64,000 nt of DNA. Origin: Szabonella alba (lineage in GTDB: Bacteria > Pseudomonadota > Alphaproteobacteria > Rhodobacterales > Rhodobacteraceae). A model generated the notes under the pieces. The model saw nothing but the letters and a program-made list of their open reading frames with translations, made no database searches and had not been told where the DNA came from. Made by a program: the position numbers and the translations under genes. Positions within the stretch are counted from its first letter, which is position 1; each line of letters opens with the position of its first letter. The stretch spans positions 248,001 through 312,000 of the forward strand of contig NZ_JAESVN010000002.1 in the NCBI RefSeq assembly GCF_016765775.1, read 5' to 3'. Below are positions 35,374 to 44,152 of the stretch, one piece after another.

Positions 35374-36606
35374 TCAGAAAAGCCCGTCGGCACGGGCAGC
35401 CCTGATGCGGTCCTCGTCAAAACCGAATTCGCGCAGGATCGCGTCGCCATGTTCGCCAAGCGCGGGCCCGGTCGACCGGATCCGCCCCGGTGTGCCGGAC
35501 ATGCGCGGGATGATATTGTGCATCTTCACGCTGCCCCGGTCGCGGTCAGGCACATCCACGATGACCTCGCGGCTGATGACATGTTCATCTTCCAACAACT
35601 GGGTGATGTCATAGACCGGGGCGGCGGTGACGCCTGCGGCATGGAAGATCGCCAGCATTTCCGCCTGTGGCCGCGCGCCGATCTCGGCCTGCAGGGCTGC
35701 ATCCAGTTCCTCGACATTGCGCACCCGCGCGGCATTGGTTGCGAAACGCGGATCGGCAATCATTTCGGGGCGGCCGATGGCATGAAGGGTCTTTTCCGTC
35801 ATCGCCTGCGTGGCGGCGGAAATCGCGATCCATTTGCCGTCCTGCGTTTCATAGGTGTTGCGCGGCGCATTGGTGGGCGCGCGATTGCCGCGCCGCTGCT
35901 GGACGATACCAAAATGCTGATATTCCGCCGCCGATGGGCCCAGAATCGCGATCATCGGTTCATAGATCGCAAGGTCGATCACCTGCCCCGCCCCGCCCCG
36001 CAGATCGCGGTGATAAAGCGCCATCATCGTGGCCATGGTGCCGTAAAGACAGGCGGTCATATCGGCCAGCGGCAAGGGCGGCAGGGTGGGGGGGCCGTCG
36101 GGCTGCCCGGTCATATGGGCAAAGCCGCTCATCGATTCGATCAGCGTGCCGAAGCCGGGCCGCGGGCTGTAGGTGCCGGTCTGTCCCCAGCCCGAGGCGC
36201 GCACGATCACCAGTCCCGGATTGCGCTCATGCAGCGCCTCGGGCGACAGTCCCCATGCCTCCAGCTTGCCGGGCACGAAGCTTTCCACCAGCACGTCGAA
36301 ATGCGGCAGGATCTCCATCAGGATATCGCGCCCTTCCTGCCGTGACAGGTTCAGCGTCATGCTTTTCTTGTTGCGCGCATAGACCTTCCACCAGAGTTCA
36401 GAGTTTTCGACCGACCATGCGCGCAGCGGATCGCCCTTGCCGGGGGCCTCGATCTTCACGACCTCGGCGCCGAAATCGGCCATCAGCGTGCCGATGCAAC
36501 CCCCCGCAATCAGGCGGGCAAGGTCCAGCACCCGCACGCCTTCCAGCGGCAGGGGCTTCGATGCGGCATCGTCGGTGGAATGGGTCTGTTCTTCGGTCAT
36601 CTTCAC
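35374..36606 (-). CDS. CaiB/BaiF (class III) CoA-transferase
   Basis: Class III transferases move CoA between carboxylic acids. The 410-residue protein has the N-terminal block LEGVRVLDLARLIAGGCIGTLMADFGAEVVKIE, the RNKKSMTLNL motif and the catalytic aspartate at Asp182 (PLADMTACLYG). The next gene in transcription order is Ldh; the gene before it is a CitE-type lyase. That pairing suggests it makes the acyl-CoA thioester, for example malyl- or citramalyl-CoA, that the lyase then cleaves. The exact acids are inferred, not seen. Confidence 0.92.
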   Translation of the reverse strand: MKMTEEQTHSTDDAASKPLPLEGVRVLDLARLIAGGCIGTLMADFGAEVVKIEAPGKGDPLRAWSVENSELWWKVYARNKKSMTLNLSRQEGRDILMEILPHFDVLVESFVPGKLEAWGLSPEALHERNPGLVIVRASGWGQTGTYSPRPGFGTLIESMSGFAHMTGQPDGPPTLPPLPLADMTACLYGTMATMMALYHRDLRGGAGQVIDLAIYEPMIAILGPSAAEYQHFGIVQQRRGNRAPTNAPRNTYETQDGKWIAISAATQAMTEKTLHAIGRPEMIADPRFATNAARVRNVEELDAALQAEIGARPQAEMLAIFHAAGVTAAPVYDITQLLEDEHVISREVIVDVPDRDRGSVKMHNIIPRMSGTPGRIRSTGPALGEHGDAILREFGFDEDRIRAARADGLF

Positions 36607-36649
36607 GATCTCTTTTCAGTCTCGGCCAGTGGAAAGGGTGGGTCGGCGG

Positions 36650-37531
36650 TCACGCCAGCCCAAGCGCCCTTGCGGTATCGAGCAGTTTGCGGGAATTCTT
36701 GACCATCGCGTAATCGACCAGCTTGCCCTCGACGCGGATCGCGCCCACGCCCTCGGCCTCGGCGCGGGTGAAGCTGTCCACGACCTGTGTGGCAAAGGCG
36801 ATATCGGTGGCGGACGGGGAATAGGCGTCATTCGCCACGGCGATCTGCGTCGGATGGATCACGGCTTTGCCCTGAAACCCGAAATCGCGCCCCTGCCGGC
36901 AATCGGCGGCAAAGCCGTCGGGATCGGTCACGTCGAAGAACACGGTATCAATCGGCGGGCGCAGCCCGTTTGACCGGCAGGCCAGCACGGTCTGCAGCTT
37001 GCCGTTGATGATATGTTCTCCGACATTCGAGGTGGGAATTCCGATATCATTGGTGAAATCGCCCGCGCCGAACATCAGCGTTTCCAGCCGACCGCCCGCC
37101 GATCCGATCTCTTCGGCGCGCAAGACACCCCGGGCGGATTCCAGAATGGCGCCGATGCGGATCTGGCCCTGCGGCACGCCCGCGGCGCGGCTGGCCTCAT
37201 CCACAAGCGCCGAAGCGATGCGGATCATTTCGGCCGATTCCGCCTTGGGCAGGATGATGCCCGCGATCCCGCCCGCGCAGGCGGCGCGGATATCCTCGGC
37301 TGTCATGCCGGTCATCAGGTCATTGACCCGCACGAACACCTGACGCTCGGGCGAGATCTGCGCCGACAGCGCACGCACCATTTCGCGTGCTTTCGGTTTT
37401 TCCGAAAGGGCAACGGCATCCTCGATATCAAGGATCAGGGCATCGGCATCTGACGCCAGCGCCTTTTCCATCTTGCGGGCATCCATGCCGGGGGCGAACA
37501 GCCAGCTGCGGATCGGTCTTGTGACAGTCAT
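36650..37531 (-). CDS. HpcH/HpaI aldolase-citrate lyase family protein (CitE-like; malyl/citramalyl-CoA lyase type)
   Basis: The 293-residue protein starts RSWLFAPGMDARKMEKAL with the DADALILDIEDAVA strand (metal-binding Asp/Glu) and has an IGAILESARGVLRAEEI segment with the conserved Glu. LMFGAGDFTNDIGI and GFQGKAVIHPTQI follow. The family cleaves 3-hydroxy acyl-CoAs into acetyl-CoA plus an oxoacid. No citrate lyase alpha or gamma subunit is nearby, which argues against a true CitE and for a stand-alone malyl-, citramalyl- or related CoA lyase. It follows dctM in the operon. Confidence 0.9.
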   Translation of the reverse strand: MTVTRPIRSWLFAPGMDARKMEKALASDADALILDIEDAVALSEKPKAREMVRALSAQISPERQVFVRVNDLMTGMTAEDIRAACAGGIAGIILPKAESAEMIRIASALVDEASRAAGVPQGQIRIGAILESARGVLRAEEIGSAGGRLETLMFGAGDFTNDIGIPTSNVGEHIINGKLQTVLACRSNGLRPPIDTVFFDVTDPDGFAADCRQGRDFGFQGKAVIHPTQIAVANDAYSPSATDIAFATQVVDSFTRAEAEGVGAIRVEGKLVDYAMVKNSRKLLDTARALGLA

Positions 37532-37555
37532 TTCAGGTCTCTCCGTAAATTTGGA

Positions 37556-38839
37556 TCAGTTCCGCATCAGTTCGGGCAGGAACAGTACGATCTGCGGGAA
37601 CATCATCAGGATCAGCAGGTCGAAAAGCAGCACGGCCAGCACTGGCCAGATCTCGCGCAGCACCCGGTCAAGCGGCACTTTCGCGATGCCCGACACGATG
37701 AACAGGTTGATGCCCAGGGGCGGGGTCACCGTGCCGATGCCCAGATTGACCACCGCCAGCACGCCAAAGAAGATCGGGTCGATGCCAAGGCTGGTGACAA
37801 TCGGCAGCACGATGGGCGCAAGGATGACCACCGCCGCCGAGGCCGTGACGAACATGCCTGCCAGCAGAAAGATCAGCATCAGGATCATCATGATGATGGT
37901 CGGGTTCTCGCTGAGCGCCAGCATGAAGCCCGCAACGGCCTGCGGCACACGTTCGAAGGTCACGACGAAGCCCAGCACATTCGCCCCGGCCACAACCAGC
38001 ATGATTGCCGCCGTGGTGATGGCCGAACGGATGATCAGCGGCCAGACCTTGTGCAGCGGCAGTTCGCGATAGATGAAGACGCCGACGATGAAGGTATAGA
38101 CGGCGGTGACAGCCCCCGCCTCGGTCGGGGTGAAGATGCCGCCATAGATGCCGCCCAGAACGATCATCGGGATCATCAGCGCCAGCACAGAACGGCGCAG
38201 CGACAGGGTGAACCCCTTGATCGAACGGTTGGCCTCTTGCTTGGGATAGTTGCGCCGCTTGGCCTGAATGGCGAAAAGGATGCACATTGAGGCGACGATC
38301 ATGAAACCGGGCAACACGCCCCCCATGAACAACTGCCCGATGGAAACCCCGGCAACTGACCCATAGACCACGGCGGTTATCGAGGGCGGAATGATGACCC
38401 CGGTCACACCACTGGCCGCGACCACGGCGGCGGACCAGCCCTTGTCATAGTTCTGCCGCGCCATTTCCGGCAGCATGACCGAACCCATGGCGGCAGTCGA
38501 TGCCGCCGAAGACCCCGACATCGCATCCATCATCGAGCCCGCGACCTGCGTGATGATCGCCAGCCCGCCATGGATGGCACCGACCACCGAGGCGGCCAGA
38601 TCGACCAGCCTGCGGGTGATGCCGCTGCCCGACATCATGTCGCCGACAAGGATGAAGAAGGGAATGGCAAGAAAGGGGAAGGAATCGACCGCCGCGAACA
38701 TGCGCTGCGGGATGGTCGTCAAGGGCAGGGGGGATGAGGACAGCCAGATCGCGACCGTTCCCGCCGCAGCCAGCGAAAAGGCGATCGGAACCGCCAGAAC
38801 GGCGAAGAGAAAGAAGAAGGCAAAGAAGATACCGCTCAT
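37556..38839 (-). CDS. dctM: TRAP transporter large permease, DctM (system 1)
   Basis: The 427-residue integral membrane protein has about 12 hydrophobic segments and the DctM blocks MFAAVDSFPFLAIPFFILVGDMM, GSSAASTAAMGSVMLPEM and GVTGVIIPPSITAVVYG. It forms the sodium-driven channel of a tripartite ATP-independent transporter for an organic acid. The ATG overlaps the dctQ stop (ATGA). The catabolic genes citE-caiB-ldh follow on the same strand. Confidence 0.95.
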   Translation of the reverse strand: MSGIFFAFFFLFAVLAVPIAFSLAAAGTVAIWLSSSPLPLTTIPQRMFAAVDSFPFLAIPFFILVGDMMSGSGITRRLVDLAASVVGAIHGGLAIITQVAGSMMDAMSGSSAASTAAMGSVMLPEMARQNYDKGWSAAVVAASGVTGVIIPPSITAVVYGSVAGVSIGQLFMGGVLPGFMIVASMCILFAIQAKRRNYPKQEANRSIKGFTLSLRRSVLALMIPMIVLGGIYGGIFTPTEAGAVTAVYTFIVGVFIYRELPLHKVWPLIIRSAITTAAIMLVVAGANVLGFVVTFERVPQAVAGFMLALSENPTIIMMILMLIFLLAGMFVTASAAVVILAPIVLPIVTSLGIDPIFFGVLAVVNLGIGTVTPPLGINLFIVSGIAKVPLDRVLREIWPVLAVLLFDLLILMMFPQIVLFLPELMRN

Positions 38840-39378
38840 TGACCGTCCTCCCGCAGGGCGGCTTCGACGACGCCTGCCTGTTGTGGCTGGATGGCGGCCC
38901 GGGACAGATCCCCCTGCCAGAGCGCCGAAAGGTTGCGCAGGAAATCGACTGCCGCGAACAGCGCCGTCAACGCCGCACCAAGCGGCATGGCCATATAGAC
39001 ATAGCCCATCACGATGCCGGTGGCCGGTGCGGTCTGGGTCATCGTGCGCAGGGTCAGCGTATAGCCGTAACGCGCCAGCACGATGCAGAAGACCAGCACG
39101 ATTGCGCAGATCACTGTATCCAGAATGACCCGGCCCCGCGGGCCCAGCAACTCGGGTAGAAAGTCGATGCCAAGATGGTTGCGCCCCCAGAAGGCGCTGA
39201 CCGAGCCGATGAAGACCAGCCAGACGAACGAGAAACGCGCGACCTCTTCGGCCCAGCCCAGAAAGCTGTCAAGCGCGACGCGGTAAAAGACCTGTCCGAA
39301 GATCGAGAAGACCATCACGAGGATGGCAACCCCGATCAGCGCACGGCAGGCCCCGTCGATGAAACGAAGCAGTATCAC
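38836..39378 (-). CDS. dctQ: TRAP transporter small permease, DctQ (system 1)
   Basis: This 180-residue protein has four hydrophobic segments and the DctQ motif pattern FGQVFYRVALDSFLGWAEEVARFSFVWLVFIGS, plus the following GRNHLGIDFL block. The start is GTG at 39378, and its stop overlaps dctM. The C-terminal 30 residues are a soluble tail. It follows dctP after a hairpin. Confidence 0.93.
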   Translation of the reverse strand: MILLRFIDGACRALIGVAILVMVFSIFGQVFYRVALDSFLGWAEEVARFSFVWLVFIGSVSAFWGRNHLGIDFLPELLGPRGRVILDTVICAIVLVFCIVLARYGYTLTLRTMTQTAPATGIVMGYVYMAMPLGAALTALFAAVDFLRNLSALWQGDLSRAAIQPQQAGVVEAALREDGQ

Positions 39379-39417
39379 GGGAAGAATTCCTGATTATCCG
39401 GGGGGATGGGGAACAGT

Positions 39418-39450
39418 CCGCCCGGACCGGTGGGCACTCGGTCCGGGCGG
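39418..39450 (-). other. Intercistronic hairpin after dctP (system 1)
   Basis: CCGCCCGGACCG and CGGTCCGGGCGG form a perfect 12-base stem with a nine-base loop, starting 11 bases after the dctP stop and ending before dctQ. It probably protects the dctP message or partly terminates, raising the amount of binding protein relative to the permeases. Confidence 0.7.
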
Positions 39451-39460
39451 GATCATGCGG

Positions 39461-40465
39461 TCACTCGGACCGGGCGACCGCACGAATCTGGTCGATCAAC
39501 TCACGTCCGTATTTGTCGTAAAACACGGCCTCATAGGCGCCTTCGGCGGCCTCAATGAACGGGCCTTTGTCGGCCACTTCGTTGATCTGCATACCTTTTT
39601 CTTCTAGGCGGCTTTTGAATTCAACATCCATGTCCTGAACATATTGCCGCTGTTCGCCCTGGGCGAGCCGGGCGGCTTCCATAACCCAGCCCTGTTCTTC
39701 CTCGGTCAGCGCCTCGAAACGGGCCAGATTCATCACGACGCCATTGCCGGCATAGACATGGCCGGTCATCGACATGAACTTCTGCACCTCGAACATATTG
39801 CCGTCCCAGGTGTTGCCGAAGGGGTTTTCCTGACCGTCGATCACGCCCTGCTGCAGCCCGGTGAACACCTCGGTCCAGGACATCGGTGTGGGCCGGGCGC
39901 CAAGCGCCTCGAAGGTGGCGACATATTCGGGCGATTCGGGCACACGAATGCGCAGGCCCGCAATATCTTCCGGGGTCTGGATCGGCTTGGCGTTGTTGGT
40001 GATGTGGCGAAAGCCGTTTTCCCAGTAGGACAGCAGGATCAGGTTGTTGTTGCGCAGATCCTGCACGACCTGCTGTCCGACGTCGCTGTCCAGCGCGCGA
40101 TAGGCCTCTTCCCGGCTGGCGAACAGATAGGGCAGGTCGAACACGCCCGCCTGACCGCCGAAATTGCCCAGAAGCGAAAGCGAGGTCGATGTGATGTCAA
40201 GGATACCTTCCTGCACCTGTTCGACATTCTCGCGCTGTCCGCCCATCGTGCCCTGATGGATGATGGTTTCAAACCGGTCGCCGCTCAGTTCCGCCAGATG
40301 ACGGGCAAAGCTTTCAAAACCGTAATTGAAGTGGTGGTCCGGCACCGTGCCGACATGGGCGGCGTTCAATGTGATGCTGTCCTGCGCAACCGCGCCGCTG
40401 GTGCCAAGCGCGACTGATGCGCCGACCGTCATCGCAAGGGCGATGGTGCTTCCGAAAGTGGCCAT
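39461..40465 (-). CDS. dctP: TRAP transporter solute-binding protein, DctP (system 1)
   Basis: The 334-residue protein has a signal peptide (to about residue 28, ending AVAQ) and the DctP family features: the carboxylate-binding arginine in GLRIRVPESPEY, the PTPMSWTEVFTGLQQGVIDGQENPFGN block and C-terminal helices. It binds the organic acid in the periplasm. The ATG is preceded on the reverse strand by GGGAGGAG. Promoter and candidate operator sequences lie at 40525-40553. Confidence 0.95.
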   Translation of the reverse strand: MATFGSTIALAMTVGASVALGTSGAVAQDSITLNAAHVGTVPDHHFNYGFESFARHLAELSGDRFETIIHQGTMGGQRENVEQVQEGILDITSTSLSLLGNFGGQAGVFDLPYLFASREEAYRALDSDVGQQVVQDLRNNNLILLSYWENGFRHITNNAKPIQTPEDIAGLRIRVPESPEYVATFEALGARPTPMSWTEVFTGLQQGVIDGQENPFGNTWDGNMFEVQKFMSMTGHVYAGNGVVMNLARFEALTEEEQGWVMEAARLAQGEQRQYVQDMDVEFKSRLEEKGMQINEVADKGPFIEAAEGAYEAVFYDKYGRELIDQIRAVARSE

Positions 40466-40524
40466 GGGCTTCTCCTCCCTGATGGTTTGGTGATCTTGCT
40501 ACAGCGCCGATCCGGCTCCTCCTG

Positions 40525-40553
40525 CTGTATACCTATCGAGCTATCATACCAAA
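40525..40553 (-). promoter_or_regulatory. Candidate -10 and GntR operator of the TRAP system 1 operon
   Basis: On the reverse strand GGTATG (40550-40545) and GGTATA (40533-40528) are direct repeats 17 bases apart; TATGAT inside the first can serve as a -10 box. GGTATA-type direct repeats are the known operator form of the FCD regulator NanR, so an FCD-type GntR could bind here. Two FCD GntR genes flank the operon. Confidence 0.45.
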
Positions 40554-40620
40554 TTCGATTCCGAAAGGATTTTCTGCCCTGGGCCGGGACCGGACCGGAA
40601 AGCCGCGCAATGGCGGGGAG

Positions 40621-40671
40621 GGTAAAAAACCGGATCGACGGCACCCGGGGCAGCCATGTGCCCCGGATGCC
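40621..40671 (-). terminator. Intrinsic terminator downstream of the SDR gene
   Basis: GGCACCCGGGGCA and TGCCCCGGATGCC pair over 12 of 13 positions (40640-40671). On the reverse strand a TTTTTT run (40628-40623) follows ten bases after the stem. It would end the GntR-SDR transcript before the TRAP system 1 promoter. Confidence 0.6.
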
Positions 40672-40701
40672 GGTCAGGTCGTCAAAACTGCGGAAGGCGC
40701 G

Positions 40702-41460
40702 CTATTGCGCCAGATAGCCGCCATCGACGGGCAATGTATGGCCCGTGACCATTGCCGCCCCCGGACTCGCCAGAAACAGGATCGCGGCAGCCACTTCCTC
40801 GGGTTCCGCCAGCCTGCGCAGCGGCGTCATGTCATAGATCCGCGCCATCAGATCGGGCTGGTCCATCAACCCCTTGATGAAAGGCGTGCGGACATAGGTG
40901 GGGGCAACCGCATTGACGCGGATGCCGTTGCCCGCCCATTCCACCGCCAGCGCGCGGGTCATGTTCACAATCGCGCCCTTGGTGGTCTGATAGGAAATGT
41001 TGGGATAGATCCCGCCCCCCGACAGCCCCATGATTGACGCGGTCTGCACGATGGCCCCCGCTCGCCCCGCCGCGATCAGACGCCGCGCCAGCGCCCGGCT
41101 GGTCAGGAAACTGCCGGTCATGTTGACATCGACCACACGGTTCCAATCCTCCAGCGTGGCCTCGACTGCCGCTTTGCGGATTGCGATGCCCGCGCAATTG
41201 ACCAGAATCGAGGGCAGTCCCGCAATGGCCTCTGCCTCATCCAGCGCGGCCTCGAATTCTGCCTCGGAGGCGACATCCGCACCAAGCGCCAGGGCCCCGG
41301 GGATCGTCGCGGCCACGGTTTCGGCCTGATCGCGATCCCGGTCGACAATCGCGACCCGCGCCCCCGCTGCGGCCAGCATCCGCGCCGCCGCCTCGCCGAT
41401 ACCGCTGGCCGCGCCGGTGATGACGGCCAGTTCGCCCGTCAGATCAAAAGCCTTCAACAT
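40702..41460 (-). CDS. SDR-family NAD(P)-dependent oxidoreductase
   Basis: A classical short-chain dehydrogenase of 252 residues. It has the nucleotide motif TGAASGIG at 15-22, the NCAG strand, a catalytic serine in QTASIMG, the YQTTK (YxxxK) pair, and the C-terminal GHTLPVDGGYLAQ end. The stop-start gap to the upstream GntR gene is 35 bases on the same strand, so they are probably cotranscribed. The position between two TRAP systems suggests a role with a hydroxy- or oxo-acid or polyol, but the substrate is not readable. Confidence 0.92.
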   Translation of the reverse strand: MLKAFDLTGELAVITGAASGIGEAAARMLAAAGARVAIVDRDRDQAETVAATIPGALALGADVASEAEFEAALDEAEAIAGLPSILVNCAGIAIRKAAVEATLEDWNRVVDVNMTGSFLTSRALARRLIAAGRAGAIVQTASIMGLSGGGIYPNISYQTTKGAIVNMTRALAVEWAGNGIRVNAVAPTYVRTPFIKGLMDQPDLMARIYDMTPLRRLAEPEEVAAAILFLASPGAAMVTGHTLPVDGGYLAQ

Positions 41461-41495
41461 TCCGCTTGTCCTTTCTGCATCCTTGCGCGCCTGCC

Positions 41496-42182
41496 TTACA
41501 GTGCGCTGAAATTCATCGATTCCAGCGCACCGACCAGAAGATCCTCACCGCGCTGGCGCTGCAGCAGGTGTTTCTGGATCGCCAGATCGAACGTGCCGTC
41601 CAGCAATGCCACGATCAGGGCGGCGTGGTTCTCGGTCGAGACGCGGGTATATTCCTCACTTTGCAGGCGGACGGCGACGATATGCGCGCGGCTGGTCAGG
41701 TCGCGCAACTGCAGCCCAACGGCGGCCAGAGTGCCATTGCCCGACAGTGTCAGCAGGGCACGGTGGAAATCCTCATCCGCGGCGCACCAGCCCATCCGGT
41801 TGCCGCTTTCCAGCGCTTGCCGCATCCGGGCAATCGCCCCCGACAGGGGCGCCAGATCCGCGTCTGATGGTTTGCGCGCCACCAGCAGCTGCACCGCCAC
41901 CATCTCAAGCCCCGAGATCACCTGATAGCTTTCGCGCATGTCCTTCAACGAGATCGGCAAGACCCGGATCCCCCTGCCGCGCGCGATCTCGATCATCCGT
42001 TCCGATTGCAGTCGCAGCAGCGCCTCGCGCACGGGGGTGCGGCTCATGCCCAGTTCGCGCGCGATCTCGCCTTCGTCCAGAAGGGCATTGGGGGCAAGCC
42101 GTCCGGCAAGGATGCGTTCCTTGACGCTGAAATAGGCCGTGTCCGAGGCGCGTTTCATGCCGTTCTCCGTCTTGGCCGACAT
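41496..42182 (-). CDS. GntR-family regulator, FCD subfamily
   Basis: The 228-residue protein has a winged helix (YFSVKERILAGRLAPNALLDEGEIARELGMSRTPVREALLRL) and an FCD ligand domain with metal-site histidines (DEDFHRALL, ENHAALIVAL, QKHLLQ). It is divergent from the dctQ-dctM-dctP-dehydrogenase operon and cotranscribed with an SDR, so it is the probable regulator of system 2 and perhaps of the neighbouring system 1, since both promoters share a GGTATG element. Confidence 0.92.
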   Translation of the reverse strand: MSAKTENGMKRASDTAYFSVKERILAGRLAPNALLDEGEIARELGMSRTPVREALLRLQSERMIEIARGRGIRVLPISLKDMRESYQVISGLEMVAVQLLVARKPSDADLAPLSGAIARMRQALESGNRMGWCAADEDFHRALLTLSGNGTLAAVGLQLRDLTSRAHIVAVRLQSEEYTRVSTENHAALIVALLDGTFDLAIQKHLLQRQRGEDLLVGALESMNFSAL

Positions 42183-42274
42183 TGCGTATCTCTCCCTGTT
42201 TTCCGCCGCTCGCCCCGGTCGTGCGGCAAGGCCGGAGGAATGTTTTTAGCAAGGTCATGGGAAAGCTGCAAAAA

Positions 42275-42312
42275 TTTTCATTGATATATTTAGCAATATA
42301 CTTTTTGGTATG
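42275..42312 (+). promoter_or_regulatory. Candidate promoter and GntR operator of TRAP system 2
   Basis: TTTTCA (42275-42280) and TATACT (42297-42302) are spaced by 16 bases in an AT-rich patch. TATAT-TTAGCA-ATATA forms an inverted repeat overlapping the -10, and TTTGGTATG (ending 42312) repeats the element found upstream of system 1 dctP. Confidence 0.45.
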
Positions 42313-42353
42313 CGGCGGAGGAAGTCAATGACAAGTCAGGGGGGAAAGACAGC

Positions 42354-42842
42354 ATGGATCACCTTGCGCAACTGTTTCGGCGCATAGCGGACTGGCTGGA
42401 TCTGGCGACACGAATCGTCTCGGCGATGTTGTTCGCGGTGATGATCGTGGTCGTCGGATATGAGGTCATCATGCGCTACTGGTTCTCGACGCCGACCTTC
42501 TGGTCGTCGGAACTGGCAAGCTGGTCGATGGTCTGGGTCGCGCTGCTGGGTTTTGCGCTGGCCTTTCGCAGGATGGACCATATCCGCATCGACTTTCATC
42601 TGGTCGGACTGACCGGATCGCTGGCCACCGTCCTCGCGGTTCTGCGCTATCTGATCGTGGCGGCGCTGGCGGGGGTCCTGCTGTGGCAGGGCATCAATCT
42701 GACGATATCGGGACTGCGGCAGACCAGCCCGGGCCTCGGGCTGACCTATGCATGGCTTTACGCCTCGGCGGTGGCCTCCTCGGTGCTGATGCTCGTTTTT
42801 CTGGCCGAACTCGCGCTGCGGCGCGAAACCCGCCCGTTCTGA
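42354..42842 (+). CDS. dctQ: TRAP transporter small permease, DctQ (system 2)
   Basis: The 162-residue protein has four hydrophobic segments and the DctQ pattern VVVGYEVIMRYWFSTPTFWSSELASW, followed by RRMDHIRIDFHL. It is the first gene of dctQ-dctM-dctP, a different order from systems 1 and 3 (where dctP is first). It starts at the ATG just after an AAAGAC tract, with dctM 12 bases downstream. Confidence 0.92.
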   Translation: MDHLAQLFRRIADWLDLATRIVSAMLFAVMIVVVGYEVIMRYWFSTPTFWSSELASWSMVWVALLGFALAFRRMDHIRIDFHLVGLTGSLATVLAVLRYLIVAALAGVLLWQGINLTISGLRQTSPGLGLTYAWLYASAVASSVLMLVFLAELALRRETRPF

Positions 42843-42854
42843 AAGGCCGGATAA

Positions 42855-44129
42855 ATGGAAATTGCCGTTCTCGTCCTGTCGCTGGTCTTCATGCTGCTGA
42901 TCGGCCTGCCTTTGCCGGTCTGTCTTGCGGGCAGTTCCGTCCTGACCCTGCTGGCGCTGGGGATGCCGCTGTCGGTGTTCCCGCAGCGTTTCATCGCCGG
43001 GATCAATTCCTTCACCTTCATGGCGATCCCGTTCTTTCTGCTGGTCGGCCATGTGATGAACTTTTCGGGCATCACCGAACGGATCATCCGCTTTTCCAAC
43101 GCAGCCGTGGGCTTCCTGCCCGGGGGGCTGGCGCAGGTGAATATCCTCAGTTCGATGTTCTTTGGCGGAATCTCGGGTTCGGCCACGGCCGATACCGCCT
43201 CGGTCGGGTCGATCATGATCCCCGCGATGAAGAAAGAGGGCTATGACGCCGATTTCACCGTGGCGCTGACGGCGGTGTCCTCGACCTGCGGGCCGATCAT
43301 TCCGCCCTCGATCACGCTGATCCTGTACGGCATCATCGCGCAGGTCTCGATCACCAACCTGTTTCTGGCGGGCTATGTGCCGGGGGTCATGCTGTGCATC
43401 GGGCTGGCCATTGTCACCCATATCATCGCCAAGCGCCGCAACTATCCGGTTTACGGTCGGTCCTCGCTGACCTTCCTGACGCAAAGCTTCATCTCGGCGA
43501 TCTGGGCGCTGGTGCTGCCGCTGCTGATCATCGGCGGATTGCTGGGCGGTATCTTCACGGTGACCGAGGCCGCTGCGGTTGCCGTGATCTATGCGCTGAT
43601 CGTGGGATTGTTCATCTATCGCGATCTGCGCGTGACGGCCCTGCCCGCGATCCTGTGGGAAACGGGCGTCCGGGTCGGATCCTTGATGACGGTTGCCGCC
43701 GGGGCGCTGGTCTTTGCCTGGGTGCTGACGATCCTTGAGGTGCCGCAGGCGCTGGCCGCATGGATCTTTGAATTCACCCGCAATCCCTGGGCGATCCTGA
43801 TGATGCTGAACATCGTCTTTCTGATGGTCGGCATGGTGATGGAGGCGAAGGCGGCCATGCTGATCCTGCTGCCGGTGATCCTGCCGGTGCTGCCCGAGGT
43901 CGGCATCGACCTGACGCATTTCGGCATCGTCGTCGTGTTCAACCTGCTGGTCGGGCTGGTCACGCCACCGGTCGGGCTGTGCCTGAACCTTGCGGCGAAG
44001 ATCGGGGATGTCTCACTGAACCGCGCGGCCTGGGCGGCGCTGCCCTTCATCGGGGTGCAGATCGTCGTGCTGATGCTCATCACCTACATTCCGGGGCTGG
44101 TTCTCTGGCTGCCCGGATTGCTGAACTGA
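42855..44129 (+). CDS. dctM: TRAP transporter large permease, DctM (system 2)
   Basis: The 424-residue membrane protein carries the DctM blocks FIAGINSFTFMAIPFFLLVGHVM, GSATADTASVGSIMIPAM and STCGPIIPPSITLILYG, then a second half with GLVTPPVGLCLNLAAKI. It should form the sodium-coupled channel with the DctQ encoded just upstream. It is followed by dctP after 23 bases. Confidence 0.95.
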   Translation: MEIAVLVLSLVFMLLIGLPLPVCLAGSSVLTLLALGMPLSVFPQRFIAGINSFTFMAIPFFLLVGHVMNFSGITERIIRFSNAAVGFLPGGLAQVNILSSMFFGGISGSATADTASVGSIMIPAMKKEGYDADFTVALTAVSSTCGPIIPPSITLILYGIIAQVSITNLFLAGYVPGVMLCIGLAIVTHIIAKRRNYPVYGRSSLTFLTQSFISAIWALVLPLLIIGGLLGGIFTVTEAAAVAVIYALIVGLFIYRDLRVTALPAILWETGVRVGSLMTVAAGALVFAWVLTILEVPQALAAWIFEFTRNPWAILMMLNIVFLMVGMVMEAKAAMLILLPVILPVLPEVGIDLTHFGIVVVFNLLVGLVTPPVGLCLNLAAKIGDVSLNRAAWAALPFIGVQIVVLMLITYIPGLVLWLPGLLN

Positions 44130-44152
44130 CCAAAAACCAAGGGAGGAGACCA

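Noticed and set aside
42336-43919. Reverse-strand open frame (527 codons) opposite dctQ-dctM
   Set aside because: Composition is Asp/His/Gln/Arg-rich, the typical complement of membrane-protein codons.
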